Source of the DNA: Xestospongia bergquistia
Lineage: Eukaryota > Porifera > Demospongiae > Haplosclerida > Petrosiidae
NCBI GenBank assembly: GCA_963965975.1
Contig: OZ014411.1
Coordinates: forward strand, 2,775,001 to 2,839,000
Reading direction: 5' to 3'
Length of the DNA stretch: 64,000 nt
Shown here: positions 1 to 12,923 of the stretch, one piece after another
Layout of the letters: the number at the start of each line of letters is the position of its first letter
Numbering within the stretch: position 1 is the first letter of the stretch
Position numbers and translations under genes: made by a program
The notes under the pieces: model-generated
Databases searched by the model: none
The model's input: the letters and a program-made list of their open reading frames with translations, nothing else
What the model was told of the DNA's origin: nothing

Positions 1-575
1 CAGCTGATGTATGCCCTTCTAACTAAAACTGAAAGTATTCTTATTACTACAATTAAACAGAGAGTAAGAGAAATGAATAGTGGGTAATATTAAAGTGAAA
101 ACTGTTCTATGATTGCAATTATGTCCTTTTAACTAGGACAATCATTGTTCCAATCTCTAATCCAACACCATGGTCCTGCCAAGTCATAAAAATCATGAAC
201 AAATGAAATCCAATCAACAAGTAATGGAAAAGGATAGACATAAGTATATAAGCTTTTAAAGTTTTTTAAACACAGAGCCAGGCTGAAAAGGTGAAACATA
301 AGGCACAAAGTGAAGAGAAGCTTCACATATTTTGCATACTGTACAAGAAAAGCTCTAGTACTACAGGCAGTGATGTAATATTTGTTTTGTGAAGTATAGT
401 TAATAATCATCAGAACTAAAACTAAAGAAGAGAGAAGACTTGGTAAAGTGCTAACCTATACACAAAATACTTCTACATTGTTTAATATAGGGCTAATAAT
501 ATAGCAATAGAACTTATCAAAGAAGACACGAGTCCAGAAGATGCCATTGCCACCAAAAGGTCATTCCTGTGCTGA
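1..575 (-). pseudogene. Decayed third copy of the seven-span receptor gene
   Basis: This stretch matches the minus-strand receptor genes at 12.9-14.0 kb and 42.3-43.3 kb over about 570 bases and runs off the left window edge. The longest open piece (129-410) still reads the TM3-TM4 loop with the family's DLAGPWCWIRDWNNDCPS signature. Small insertions and deletions shift the frame several times, the amino-terminal end past 575 is lost, and the promoter region next to it is not recognisable. It is therefore a dead paralogue, not a working receptor. The match to the two intact copies, base for base over long runs, makes this call firm; how much remains outside the window is unknown. Confidence 0.85.
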
Positions 576-804
576 CCTGGTGGAAAAAATCTGTAACGCA
601 ACAGTCACAAATTTGACATATGAGAAATCGAGGGGTTACTAAACAATCTAACGACCACAGGCCACTGACCCCAATGACAAAAGTAACTTTAATGATAGCA
701 ACTTCTGTGACAACAACAGTAACAACTATATGAACTTATAAAAGCATATAACAATGAATATAATTAAGAATGTAAGTTCAAAGTTTACCAGGTAGTTTAG
801 TATA

Positions 805-1560
805 TCACACTCCACCCACTTTAGGATGATGTACAGACAGCAAAGAATTACAAAATGAAAAAAAGATCAGGACAATTTTGATGATTCTCCCATTGTAAGA
901 CATCCCCAAAAATCTGTCTCCAACACTGATCCTTCCTACAGTTACATTATCAGCACCTGCCAATACTTGTATTACACCATTATTACGTCGCTTGAATAGA
1001 GAGAAAAGACAACCAGAGTATTTGGCCCGTATATTTCTGGAACGAAGTTGATCAACATGTCTACAGATGACAATGCCACTCTCAGTTTCTATGTGGTATG
1101 ACAGTGAACCAGTAATTTTGATTACTGTAACAGGAATCCATGCAGATGAACAAGTTTTTTGTTTAAAGCTTGTCTCCAGCTGAAAAGGTAAAAATCTTAT
1201 GGTGTGGTAGCTGAATTTTGTTTTGTTTCTGTTCAATTTTCTTTGGTATATCTGGATGAAGGAGATCAAAAACAGTATGTAGTCGTCCACCCATCAGCAA
1301 TTCTGAAAGAGAGAGACCTGTAGGGGTAATACGAACTGTAGAAGAAAAAGGGAAAGTCTTGTTTCGAGTGGTCCTGCTAATTTGTTTATAGTAGTTTTGA
1401 ATGTCTGTACTACACGTTCAGCTAGCCCATTGGATCGGGGGTGGTATGGTGAAGCAAGAGAGTGTTGGATACCATTTTTAATTTGTCCATGAATACTTTA
1501 AATCATGACTGATAAATGCTGGACAATTGTCTGATACCAATATTGTTGTGGTAAGTCATG
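805..1560 (-). mobile_element. Fossil fragment of a Ty3/gypsy-type retroelement (integrase end)
   Basis: On the minus strand the open stretch 805-1290 reads a typical Ty3/gypsy integrase C-terminal region (WIPVTVIKITGSLSYHIET followed by HVDQLRSR). The sequence just upstream, to about 1560, continues with integrase-core-like words. The element is a broken fragment; only integrase is recognisable and no terminal repeats were seen. It is not the same family as the larger element at 6.0-9.3 kb, since the C-terminal words differ. Confidence 0.75.
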
Positions 1561-1719
1561 GATTGAAAAAATACATTGAAGAATGTTCATCTACTGAGTT
1601 AAAGTCTATCATTTAACAAAAGGAATACTGAGTTTGATGATGTTATTATGTATACTCAATAACAGTGTGGTTTTCTTGTATTGTAATATTTAATGAGCTG
1701 CATATGTCATAAAATAATT

Positions 1720-2335
1720 AATTGTGATAGCTACATATTGTCATTGCCAACAGTTTTTATAACCCTAGGTTTCCATTTTAGCTATTGTTCATTCAATTCA
1801 GTCTAGTATGCTATTTTAATTAATTACTAAATAACACAGCTTACACATGGTACAGCATACATAACTTGACGTTCAGACACGCAAGTGGAAGTTGCATTGT
1901 TTGAGTTTATTAAGTAAACCACAGCTACTTGTGAAGTATTTCTAAGCTGTTATAATAGCTATTTTTGAAGAGAAGGCGTAACTCAGTTACAGTCGCATAA
2001 GAAGAAAGAGAATCTATAGGGTAAATAATATCTGTGTTTTAACGTAAATATGATGTTTTTTGTTGTATTTTATGATAACCTATTGTAAGTAAAGTTGTCT
2101 AGTGTTTTTATTTGCCCACCCTTCGAATCCCTGTGGCATTAATGAGACCAGGTTTTGTATTAATGTTGATGGTATTTTTTCCCAAACATTGTTTTAGTGT
2201 ATCCCATGATTGATTCACCAGATCTGAAAATGAGACAAGACAAGACATTCAAAGACGAAACTACACAACCTATTTTATAGTTAAGTGCCCAAAGACTATG
2301 ACTACGTTATTTGAAGACAATGAAGTTGTACAGCA
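1720..2335 (+). repeat. Duplicated block, copy 1, with orphan methyltransferase exon 1
   Basis: About 600 bases match 3715-4330 almost throughout, including a shared GACGTTCAGACACGCAAG word and the whole 5' region of the methyltransferase gene. The copy includes the gene's first coding exon (ATG at 2298, reading MTTLFEDNEVVQ), but the splice donor and second exon are replaced by repeat sequence right after it, so it cannot make the enzyme. It shows that the methyltransferase locus was duplicated in direct orientation and that this copy then lost its body. Confidence 0.85.
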
Positions 2336-3714
2336 GTTACCTCCTGGTCCTATTGAAAAATTATTGTTCTTTATATACCAAATGCATTTTGATTGTCTTG
2401 TACAAACATTTTTGATTGTCTTGTACAAACATTAATTTGTCATTTCTATATATGATATCTGTCTAATATAAATATACTTTTATTATATAACCTTTGTCCT
2501 TAATGGCATTGATGAGACACTTATTATGACTTCATAATGCTTTCATTTGTAGATGCATATGCCTTAAAATCATGTAGTCAAATAAAGCACATTAAATGTC
2601 TTCTCATAAAAGACCAGTTACCTCCTGGTCCTATTGAAAAATTATTGTACTTATAATACTATATATAACAAATGCATTTTTGATTGCTTTATACAAACAT
2701 TAATTTGTCATTTCTATATATGATATCTGTCTAATATAAATATACTTTTATTATATAACCTTTGTCCTTAATGATAATTATTACTTGGTTTACCACATGA
2801 TGGTTTAACTACATATGGTATACAACAACTTTAAATCACCTGGGGAAAGTCCCACTTACTGAATAATCCCCTTCTATAGAATGCATATATAATACTAACT
2901 GCATATGCTGTTCCATCTTTGGGTTTGTTTGCAATTATCTAAGGCTTAATCACTCTTATCACTTCAGCACTCTCTGTGATCTCAGAAAGGCAAAGATCTT
3001 GTTAAAGTCCTAATACTCTATTAGGTTCTAAAACAGTAACAATGGTATTCTGAGTGATTTTAAGCCTTTAATATGAATTTTTACCTTGCCAAAGATGTAT
3101 CAAAATTCTTGACATTATGGGATGATTAGGATATAACCACTTCTAAGCTTATAATATTTTTTATTGAAACAACAACAGATGGAATATTTCAAATGTTCTG
3201 AAAAGGTGTTAATAGTCAACAAAACAACAGATATTTATGTCCAATCTTTTCCTTATCAATTCACTATAATTGTTATTTTGACTGCTAGTTTGAATCTTGC
3301 TTAGATTATTACTAGAATTCAAATTCATATAAATTACTCATTGTATAATTTGTTTTTTTAAAAACATACCAACAAATTATACAGTGAGTAATTCACATGT
3401 TTTCTAGATGCCATTGTTAACCATCCATAAGCAATCAAGTATTGTCCAGAGAGGCCTGATCACTGTGCCACGAATTCATTGTTTCTTTAACATTAAATGA
3501 TTATTTTATATTAGATTCATAATTTATGGAAAGATATAATTCAGCCAATAATTAGATATCAGCCAGATTACATAGTTTTCTCATTAATATTTTTGGTATT
3601 AATTAACATCAATTAATATTTGTCTAAGTATCTAAATTAGATATGTTTCCTGATAGTCCAGTTCAAATTTATGTTGAATCATACAACTTACAGCTGTATA
3701 TGACATAAAATTGT
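2336..3714. other. Gene-free AT-rich stretch with internal repeats
   Basis: A unit of about 160 bases (beginning with TTACCTCCTGGTCCTATTG) occurs at 2338-2490 and 2620-2770, and again more diverged near 5265-5420 after the methyltransferase gene. The stretch therefore represents the 3' flank of the deleted gene copy. A longer match continues from 2770-3240 to 5400-5860. I see no coding potential. Confidence 0.7.
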
Positions 3715-4296
3715 GGTAGCTACATATTATTGTCATTGCCAACAGTTTTTATAACCCTAGGTTTTTATAACCCTAGGTTTCCATTTTTAGCTATTGTTCA
3801 TTCAATTCAGTCTAGTGTGCTATTTGTATTAATTAGTAATTAACAAAGCTTACACATTGTAAGGCATACATAACGTGACGTTCAGACACGCAAGCGGAAG
3901 TTGCTTTGTTTGAGTTTATTAAGTAAACCACAGCTACTTGTGAAGTATTTTTTAGCTGTTATAGCTATTTTTGAAGAGAAGGCGTAACTCAGATAAAGTC
4001 GCATAAGAAGAAAGAGAAACTATAGTGTAAGTAATATCTGTGTTTTAACGTAAATATGATGGTTTTTGTTGTATTTTATGATAACCTATTGTAAGTAAAG
4101 TTGTCTAGTGTTTTTATTTGCCAACCCTTCGAATCCCCGTGGCATTGATGAGACCAGGTTTTGTCTTAATGTTGATGGTATTTTTTCCCAAACATTGTTT
4201 TAGTGTATCCCATGATTGATTCACCAGATCTGAAAAAGAGACAAGACAAGACATTCGAAGACGAAACTACACAAGCCATTTTAATGTCCAAAGACT
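3715..4296 (+). repeat. Duplicated block, copy 2 (5' region of the methyltransferase gene)
   Basis: This is the partner of 1720-2297 and lies directly before the methyltransferase start codon. It includes a 17-base local duplication (TTTATAACCCTAGGTTT, twice near 3750-3780) not seen in copy 1. It probably contains the promoter and 5' untranslated region, because the homology begins well upstream and runs into the first exon. Confidence 0.7.
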
Positions 4297-5128
4297 ATGA
4301 CTACATTATTTGAAGACAATGAAGTTGTACAGAAATACATAAAGTAAGTTGCTAAGGAATAGTTAAATTATTATGAAATCTATCAATCCACAGATTTCGA
4401 CCTACATATCCAAGAGAAATTTATGATAAAATCAAGCACTTTACTGACAAACACAGTATACAGCTAGACTTAGTTGTTGACATAGGGTGTGGATCAGGTC
4501 ATAGTACTTTCCCATTGAGCTCTTTATGTCAGCAAGTGTTAGGGATTGATGTTAGTCAGGCACAGATTGACCTTGCTCTACAATTGCAACATGACAAATC
4601 CATATCAAATGTTGAGTTCAAAATAGCAAATGCACATCAAATTCCTGTTGCTGATGAATCTGTATCAATGGTAACATGTGGAGAAGCTTGGCATTGGTTT
4701 GATACAGTCACAGTTCATCAGGAGCTTCAAAGGATACTTAAATCTCCTGGCTGCCTCGCTGTTTATGGATACACACGACCACATCTTAAAAATGATCAAT
4801 GTGATACTCTTTGTGAGGATTTCCTTACTATGGTAATGAAAGGTTATGTAGACGACAATACAAAAATAATTGATGCTCATGTGCGTAATGATCCTGGAGT
4901 TACATTTCCTTTTCCAGTGCTAGAGCGACACGATATCCAAATTCTGAGATAAGCATTGAAAAATTATGTGGTATTATTGAATCTTTGGGAACATATTCTC
5001 TTTATATAAAAGATAATCCTGGTACAACAATTTTAAAAGATTTTGCTGATTGTCTAAGGGAAGTCTCATTTTCTGACATCTTTGATGCATTTTATACCTT
5101 TTATTTGTACATCTGCTTAAAGAAGTAA
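4297..5128 (+). CDS. SAM-dependent methyltransferase, two exons, frame break near the 3' end
   Basis: Exon 1 (4297-4343) reads MTTLFEDNEVVQKYIK and joins, across a GT-AG intron (4344-4393), to FRPTYPREIYDKI. The SAM-binding motif I is VVDIGCGSGHST, with GIDVSQAQI as motif II and HWFD after VTCGEAW. This order matches the Methyltransf_11 class and the cytosolic DDB_G0268948-type or trans-aconitate-methyltransferase-like proteins; the substrate is not known. The main frame stops at 4952. A different frame then continues to 5128 with a family-like C-terminal half (SEISIEKLCGIIESLG...), so there is probably a one-base shift between about 4920 and 4945. Either the gene has recently died or the assembly has an error there. 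Relics of it lie at 2298 and 37,778. Confidence 0.8.
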
Positions 5129-5935
5129 TTCTTAAATATGTAAGTATCAATTTATACTTATTATGATTTCATATTGTCTTTATGTTACCTCACATGTAGA
5201 TTCACATGCTTTATAATCATATAGTCCAATAAAGCACATTACATCTTTTCTCATAAAAGACAAGTTACTTCCTGCTTATACTGAAAAATTATTTCATTTA
5301 TAATACTATATATACCAAACAGATTTTTGATTGTCTTGTACAAATATTAATGACTGCTTTTGGTAAAAGATATCTGTCTAACATAAATCCACTTTTATAT
5401 GTAATCATTTTCCTTAATGTTAACTATTACTTGGGTTATCACATGATGGTTTAACCATATATGGCATATAAAAACCTTAAATCACCTGGGGAAAGTCCCT
5501 CTTACTGAATAATTGACCTTCTCTAGAATACATATATATTTATACTAACTGCATATGCTGTTCCATCTTTGGGTTTGTTTGCAAAGTATCTAAGTCTGAG
5601 TCACTTGCATCACTTCAGCATTCTCTATGATCTTATAATTAACTGGAAGGCAAAGATCTTGTTAAAGTTCAACTTATTTATTTAAAGAAAAAGTGACTAA
5701 AACAATAAGAATGATATTCTGAGTGATTTCAAGCCTTTGAGTTTTTGTCTTGTCAAAGAGGTATGGAAATCCTTTGACATTATGGGATCATTGGGATGTA
5801 ACCACATCTAAGCTTATAATATCTGTGATTGAAACAACAACAGTTGGAACATTTCTGTAGTAACTCCGTCTAGCACGACTACCTTAGGTATTTCACTGAA
5901 TTGAATATCTTTAATCTGAAGAACAATGGCAGAAT

Positions 5936-5970
<35 letters not shown>
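5129..5970. other. 3' flank of the methyltransferase gene and (AT)n tract
   Basis: This is the second copy of the repeat-bearing flank seen at 2336-3240, more diverged. It ends in a pure (AT) run at about 5938-5967, which directly abuts the left inverted repeat of the retroelement. No coding signal was seen. Confidence 0.65.
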
Positions 5971-5972
<2 letters not shown>

Positions 5973-8900
5973 ATGTATCAATGACGTCACAATTTAAAAC
6001 AATCAATTACCATGCATATATAACACAACATAATAAGTCTCAATATGCTACACTCCTTCCGATTATGTTCAAACATACTTGACAACTCTAACATATCGAC
6101 CATACCAATTTGGAGATTGATGATCACGCCTTGGATATCTGGGAGTCTCGGGGACAATATCTTGGTTCCTGTTCTGACCAGGGGGCTCAGGTGGAGTAAT
6201 AATTTCTTCAGGAGGTGTACCTATGGGAGTGGTATCTCCTAAAGGAATATCCAGATCTGAAGGGTCTGATTCTGTAGATTGTGGAGTCTCTGTTTGACTG
6301 TCCATCTTCAGCTCACGCAAGAGATCAATATGTCTTTTCCATTAAAAATGTTCAGCTGTTTCTACTAGATATGTTAGAGGTCCTAGTCTTTCAATGACAA
6401 CAGCAGGTACCCAATCAGGACCAGGATGCTTATTACGAGCCATGACTGATTGTCCTACAAAGAATTCTCGATCCTGAGCTCTTCGATCATGCTGAGCCTT
6501 CTGCTGAGCTTGTTTTGCTAAGACTCGAGAGGGATAGTCTGGACGGATTAAATCCAGTCTAGTTCGAATGTGACGATGCAAAAACAGTGATGAAGGAGAT
6601 ACACCAGTAGTATCATGTGGAGTACTACAGTAGTTTAACAGAAAATTTGAGAGACGATATTGAAGAGATAGTCCACTGTTAACAGTTGATTTAAGTGCCA
6701 TCTTGAGAGACTGAACAAATCGTTCTGCCAACCTGTTTGAAGCTGGGTGATAGGGAGCACATCAAATGTGTTTAATCTCATTGGATTTCAGAAGTGGGAG
6801 AAATCTTCTGATACAAATTGTGGACTATTGTCTGTAACAACTTGCTCCGGTAGTCCAAATCTACCAAAAATGACATGCAAATTTTCAATGGTTTTGGTGG
6901 CTGTAGTTTCCTTCATAACAAACACTTCTGGCCATTTAGAATGAGCATCAACAGCAATAAGGAGGATTGAACCTTGGAAGGGACCAGCAAAGTCCAAATG
7001 TATTCTCTTCCAGGGCTGATTTGGCCATGTCCATGGCTGTACTGGAGCAACAGCTGGAGAATGTTTTACAGCTTGACAGGACAAACAGCTTTTGACCTCT
7101 TCCTCTATTGCTTTATCAAGACTAGGCCACCAGATGTAACTTCTTGCAACAGATTTTATACGTTTAATGCCTGGGTGGTCTTTATGTAGCTCTTCCAACA
7201 ATTTCTTTTGGAGTTTCTTTGGAACAATGACTCGTATGCCACATAGCAGACATTCTCCCTCTACTGTTAATTCAAACCTACGGGACCAATAAGGATGTAA
7301 GGTAGTGCTACAATTTTGTGGCCATCCTGATCGAACATAACTTACAATCTTACTTAAATCAGGATCTGTTCTAGTAGCTGTTCTAAGTTGTTGTGAAGTG
7401 ACAGGGAGGCTCTCTAGTTGTGATACATTGAAGACAGCTGGTTCATCAGACGTGATGGGGGCTTCCTGTGATTTCAAAGGTAATCTGGACAAAGTGTCCA
7501 CATTAGCATGAGCTTCTGTTGGGTGATAAACTATGTTGTAGCTGTATGCTGACAAGATCAATGACCAACGCTGTAGACGAGCAGCAGCGAAGGAAGGGAG
7601 TTCCTCTCTCTGCTCCAAAAATTGTTGGCAGCGGCTTGTGGTCAGTCACTAAAGTAAATGTCCGCCCACACAGATACATAATTATGGAACTTCTTTATAC
7701 CAAAAATGAGTGCCAGAGCTTCTTTCTCTATTTGAGAGTAGTTCTGTTCACTCTTAGACAACGTACATGATGCAAAGGCAATAGGTTGTTCCTGTCCATC
7801 CTCCATCACATGAGAGATTACAGCTCCGAGGCCGTAAGGAGAAGCATCAGCTGCTAACCTAAGGGGTAAACTAGGATCATAATGGGTAACAAAAGTGGAA
7901 GATACCAGAACATCCTTGATGTGTTAGAAGGCTTTTGTACAGTCTTTAGTCCATTTCCAACGAGCATCTTTACACAGTAAACTGTTCAATGGCTGAGTCA
8001 GACTAGCTTGATTTGGGATATATCGTCCATAGTAGTTAAAGAGTCCTAGAAATGCTCGAAGTTCCTGTGCATTCCTAGGTGGAGGTTCGTCACCAATAGC
8101 TTTTAACTTGTTATCTGTTGTATGAAGTTTTTTTGAGTCTACTCGGTGACCCAAATATTCAACACTGTCCACCATAAAGCGACACTTTTCTAACTTGATA
8201 CGTACTCCATGGTTCTGAAGTCTCTGCAGTACTTCTGACAAATTCATTAGGTGTTCCTCATCCGATTTACCTGTAATAAGAATATCATCTAAATAACATG
8301 TTACCTTCTCCATTCCTTGGAGGATTTGGTCCATGACATGTTGGAATAGGGCTGGAGCAGAAACTATACCGAATGGAAGTCTGGTATAATGGTAGAGACC
8401 ACGATGAGTGTTCACAACAACATACTTCCTGGACTCTTCATCCAAGATCAGTTGATTGTAAGCATGAGACAAATCAAGTGTAGTGAACCTCTTGGCACCA
8501 GCAAGAGTTAGCAAAAATATCCTCTGGTCGAGGTAGTGGGTACTTATCCACATCTAGCACTGGATTAACAGTGACTTTATAGTCTCCAGACACTCTGATA
8601 CTACCATCTCTTTTAGGAACAGTCACGATCGGTGCTGCCCAGTCATTGTGAGTAACGTTTTCCAGAACACCATCTGCTTCTAATTGGTTGAGTGCTTCCT
8701 CTATGTGAGTATTCAAGGGAAAAGGAACAGGTCAAGCCCTATGGAACCGAGGTTTAGCATCATTGACAACAAACAATGTTGCTTTAAAGGGGTAAATAGG
8801 TCCTAACCCACTGGTGAATACATCTTGGAAATTGTCTAGGACAGCCTGTACTGCCCTAGTTGAGGCTCCTTGTGATACAACAGCAATTGATGACCAGTTT

Positions 8901-9337
8901 AAATGAATGACCTGTAACCAGTCTCTGCCCATGAGGCAAGGACCATTACCAGAAACAACTACCAGTTCCAGGTCAAATGGGCCTTGTGACAGATTACACA
9001 CCTTAACAGCCAGTGTTCCCAATACCTGCATGCGTTCTCCCGTATACGTTTTCAGTAGCAATGGAGAAGGCTTAAGCTTAACTCCTAAGAACAACTGTTG
9101 AAAAATCTTCTCTGATAAGATAGATACAGCTACCCTAGTGTCTACATCCAAGGTCAGCTTCCTACCAGAGACCTCTAGATCTACTCGAATAGGTTCAACA
9201 GAGGGGTTGCCTATGGTAAGTGCATGCATTGCTAACTCACCATCAGTGTTAGCAAGCCTTATATCTTCATTCACCACATTTGTTTTCCAGCTCTTCCTTC
9301 CACTTTTGTAATAATTTATGACGTCATTGATACATTT
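5971..9337 (-). mobile_element. Fossil Ty3/gypsy-type pol element bounded by 19-bp inverted repeats
   Basis: Reading from right to left, the parts are an aspartic protease region (about 9.2-8.9 kb), reverse transcriptase (8.7-7.95 kb, with the CYLDDIL active-site word), an RNase H region (to about 7.6 kb), integrase with an HHCC zinc-binding region and DDE core (7.6-6.4 kb), and an acidic, proline-rich tail ending near 6.07 kb. The element is broken, with about five breaks in the coding region. No long direct terminal repeats were found. The coding block sits between inverted copies of a 19-base word, AAATGTATCAATGACGTCA at 5971-5989 and its complement at 9319-9337. Age is moderate: domains are still easy to read. 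Confidence 0.85.
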
Positions 9338-9504
9338 TTAATAAACAACATGTGAGTCTCCAAATTTGTTTTGTGCACCACTGAGCTTCACAGGTATGTA
9401 TTACATTTGTAATATGTTTCTTAATGGACAAACTTTTCCATGGCATTTTCACCACATGAAGAGGTACATATGATACTTGTGTATCATATATGATTATGGC
9501 TCCG

Positions 9505-10390
9505 ATATATCACATATATCTATTTAATTGATCATAGATAAATATACCACATCTATACCCTATTGGATGAAGATGAGATAGTTGTTTTTACTACGCCTAT
9601 GAATCTATATCCTAGCTATCAAATATATACTTATATTCATGAGGTCACTATTCATATATTTCTTAATAATAATAATAATATTATAAGTTCAAAATCAGTT
9701 AGAACTTTATTTGTATATATTCATTATTGATCTGTGATGACATTGAACTTAATCTGCTGACTTTATTACTGATCTATAACTTATACTTTGTCAAAATAAA
9801 ACATTGTACCTCTATAACAGTTATTGATCACTTGATTGAAATTGTCATAGCGTAGCTAACAGTCAACACCTACAGTAAGATTAATAATTATGTTAGCACA
9901 TATTAATCTTCACAATTAGTTTTGAAATAGTTATTGTTCTTTATTGTAACAGATTTTGATATAAGTAATTTCAAATACCTCTGTATATAAGAATAACGTA
10001 TAACGTACATTATCATAGCTACATTTGTGATTGTAATTACACAAAAATCAATACATTTTCAACATAAATTAAAACAATGAATGTATTCAATATATTTTCC
10101 TTTGTAATCATTAAGATACGTTCCACTTGATTTTAATACCAGGACATAATCGACCATGAATCTATATAATATATCTTAATCCTCATAAACACTGGGAAAA
10201 AGTCTATTTACAATGTTTGGAAAGAGATAGGTATAATACATATATAGGGAAAATAAGAATAGTGACCTTACTAATTTTTATTATATTTTGATTGCTAGGA
10301 TATGGATGAATAGGTGTAGTAAAAACAGCTATCTTATCTTTACCCTATAGGGTATAGATGTATTCATCAATTAATCATATATAAGTATTA
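9505..10390. repeat. Fold-back repeat, arms about 9505-9665 and 10235-10390
   Basis: The two arms are inverted copies of each other. Both contain the words CATCTATACCC and GTTTTTACTAC (or their complements) in matching order. The loop between them is about 570 bases of AT-rich sequence without genes. A word from the right side, GGGAAAAAGTCTATTTAC, recurs at 10,194, 10,411 (variant) and 26,570, so this is a dispersed fold-back or MITE-like family. Confidence 0.7.
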
Positions 10391-11866
10391 TATCTATCTC
10401 TTAAGCACAGGGAAAAAGTCTATTTGAAAATGTTTACATTATTTTTGTTACTATATATATCTAATCTAATTATCTATGCAAACTTAGCACTGGATGTAAT
10501 ATTGACAGTTTTTGTATTAAATTTTACAAGTCACAATGGGGGTGATGAAAATATCTCTTGTATTATTAAACAATTACATTTCTAAAATTATTTGTTACTA
10601 ACCTTATGATTGTAATATATGCATTAATCTTAGCTATTGCTTAATTAACACAATTATATCGGGTTAAGTTGTCTTTAAAGTGATCAAATCATCACTTGCT
10701 ATTCAAGGTGAACAAATAAACTGCAAGTCTAGTTGAGTCACATGTAGGTTGTTAGTGTCTATGGATGATGTTAAATTATAGCTGTATTATTGCTTTAAAC
10801 TTTTTTGAGTTTGAGTTATACTAGCCGTAACTGATATATATTTGATTATCTTGACAAAACTATAATGAAAAGATTAAATGTACTTGTACACTAAATGTGT
10901 ATAGCATGTGTCATGCATGTAAATACAACAATAACAACATATATATGTATATATATATATATATAATTATATATATAGAAATATGTATTAATGTATTAAT
11001 TCAACATGCTACCTGTTCAGGTCACTGAGATATTGTTTCACTGGTGTTAAAAATCTTATTTTACTAGATATAACTATGACATTGGTCATATATAATATAT
11101 GATATAATACTCAATATATAATAATGATTAAGACCTAATGCTGTTTGCAAAATGCCTACATTTTCTTTTTGATATTAATATAATTATGTATACCTATAAC
11201 ATAACAATCATGTATACTAAATATTATAACATGATACCATGCACATTTGCAGACTAAGAGATCCTAGCTAATGCCACCACTATTAGTGCACCAGTTGATT
11301 ATGATGTTGTGTAAGATGTTTACATGTACATGCAGTGTTAACTCTAAAAGTTAATTGATTAAATTAATACTCAGCATATTGAAATCTGTAAGTATAAATA
11401 AGAACAGTAAATATTCATTTGTCTAAAAGTTCCTCTGTATGTTCATCAGTCTGTCTGTCTGACCATCCATCTGTCTATCCATACATCTACTGATTTATCC
11501 ATTTAACTGTTCATCATCTTTTTTAATTTCAATAGCATCCATACCAGAGTAGAGTTATATCAATCTTTCATGTTTGTTTGTCTAAAAGAAAACTCAAATT
11601 ATATTAAAGCTAAAACCAAATGTTTACATCTAGATTAATATTGTTTTATGACATACATAAACAATTTTTGCAAGTTTACAACAACTTTTGATTATTGTTT
11701 ACTTATACATATGTATGTATCAAAGGTTTATATACATCAGATCATTTCTAGAAGCTATATGTAGTATATGTATAGTACATCATTAGTTGAAAACAAACAT
11801 TGAATGTACTTTGATGAAACTTTGGCTATTAGCTGCCACAATACTTATCATTAAGGCACTGCACAA
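10391..11866. other. Gene-free AT-rich sequence
   Basis: Nothing coding was seen. It contains short AT microsatellites (about 10,940-10,975) and a region rich in CTGTCTGTC/CATCCATC words (11,450-11,510). A segment of similar AT-rich repeat sequence (about 10,030-10,110) recurs near 32,225-32,300. Confidence 0.6.
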
Positions 11867-11981
<115 letters not shown>

Positions 11982-12923
11982 TTAGATGTCATGGTAGATT
12001 TAATGAATGCACTGGGTCATAGAGTCAGATTAGTTAGCTGAAATGAGTTAAGAGATCTGATATACTTATGTGGTCAAACAAGCTTTCCTGTCTACTGCAG
12101 AAAGGACTCATCAAACTAACCATAACAGAAGTGAGTTGAGCTAGAGTTTGTTTCCAAAAAATTTAATTTGTCTGTTGTTAAAGGAACAAACTCTCTAGCT
12201 ATTTCTAATAAGTTTATGTTATCAGTACAGTCCTTATGTGTATGTAACAGCATGACATGGTTTAGTCATTCTTGGGTCATAGTACTTCATAAGTAATTTT
12301 TTTGTTGGAGTAAGGTTGAAAAGTACGTTCTGTTCTTTTGTAACATGACCACACAATAATGTGGTGATTGACCAATTGTACACAAAATAACACAAAACCA
12401 CTTCAGTCAGTCAAGAGGTTATTGTATACATAGTCTTGAGTGCAAATCAGGGGGGGGGGGCTTAGCCCCTGATTTGAAGTTGGAGGGGGTCTTCAGCCCC
12501 CCTCCCCTCCCCTTTCGTACCCCTATGATTATCCTTATATTATTAAATACAGATAAAGACAAGCCATATATATCATCAGATAGTGAAAGTAATATTATAG
12601 CAAATTGTTTACAAACACAAATGAATCAACTTTTGGAGTTCAATAAAAGCACTTTATACAAATAATGTTGACAATTTAAAAATGAAGCTAACTCTTCCTT
12701 TAGATAAGGTCACTCTTATCTAATCTCATGATGACCTTGGGTGAACACTATAAGCTCTATTTACATTTCATAGATATAATCAGAAACATGAGATATTTAA
12801 TGTTTATAAATATTTGAGTTTGACTGTCTCTCAAAGAAATTTATTCATTAATTGTTTAAATGTAAATGAAGTCTAGTTCAAAGGTTAAACACTTATATTA
12901 ACAACAAAAGGTAGTATTATTTA
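11982..12923. other. Intergenic stretch with a C/G-rich double hairpin
   Basis: At about 12,444-12,475 the words AAATCAGGGG and CCCCTGATTT form perfect arms around a G run, and GGAGGGGG...CCCCCTCC follows at once. This G/C-rich pair is out of keeping with the AT-rich surroundings and looks like a piece of a dispersed repeat. The remainder (12,540-12,900) is the 3' flank of the receptor gene, with a diverged copy at 41,870-42,250. Confidence 0.6.

Noticed and set aside
4665-4880. Minus-strand frame inside the methyltransferase exon
   Set aside because: It is the shadow of the plus-strand gene, which has recognised motifs.
6045-7770. Plus-strand frames opposite the fossil pol region
   Set aside because: They are antisense shadows of the recognised minus-strand pol parts.
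9505-10390. Possible long terminal repeats of the neighbouring retroelement
   Set aside because: The two arms are inverted, not direct, and neither occurs on the other side of the pol block.
12430-12540. The G/C-rich hairpins as a structured RNA gene or terminator
   Set aside because: No tRNA or snRNA pattern fits, and bacterial-type terminators do not apply; a dispersed repeat piece is more likely.
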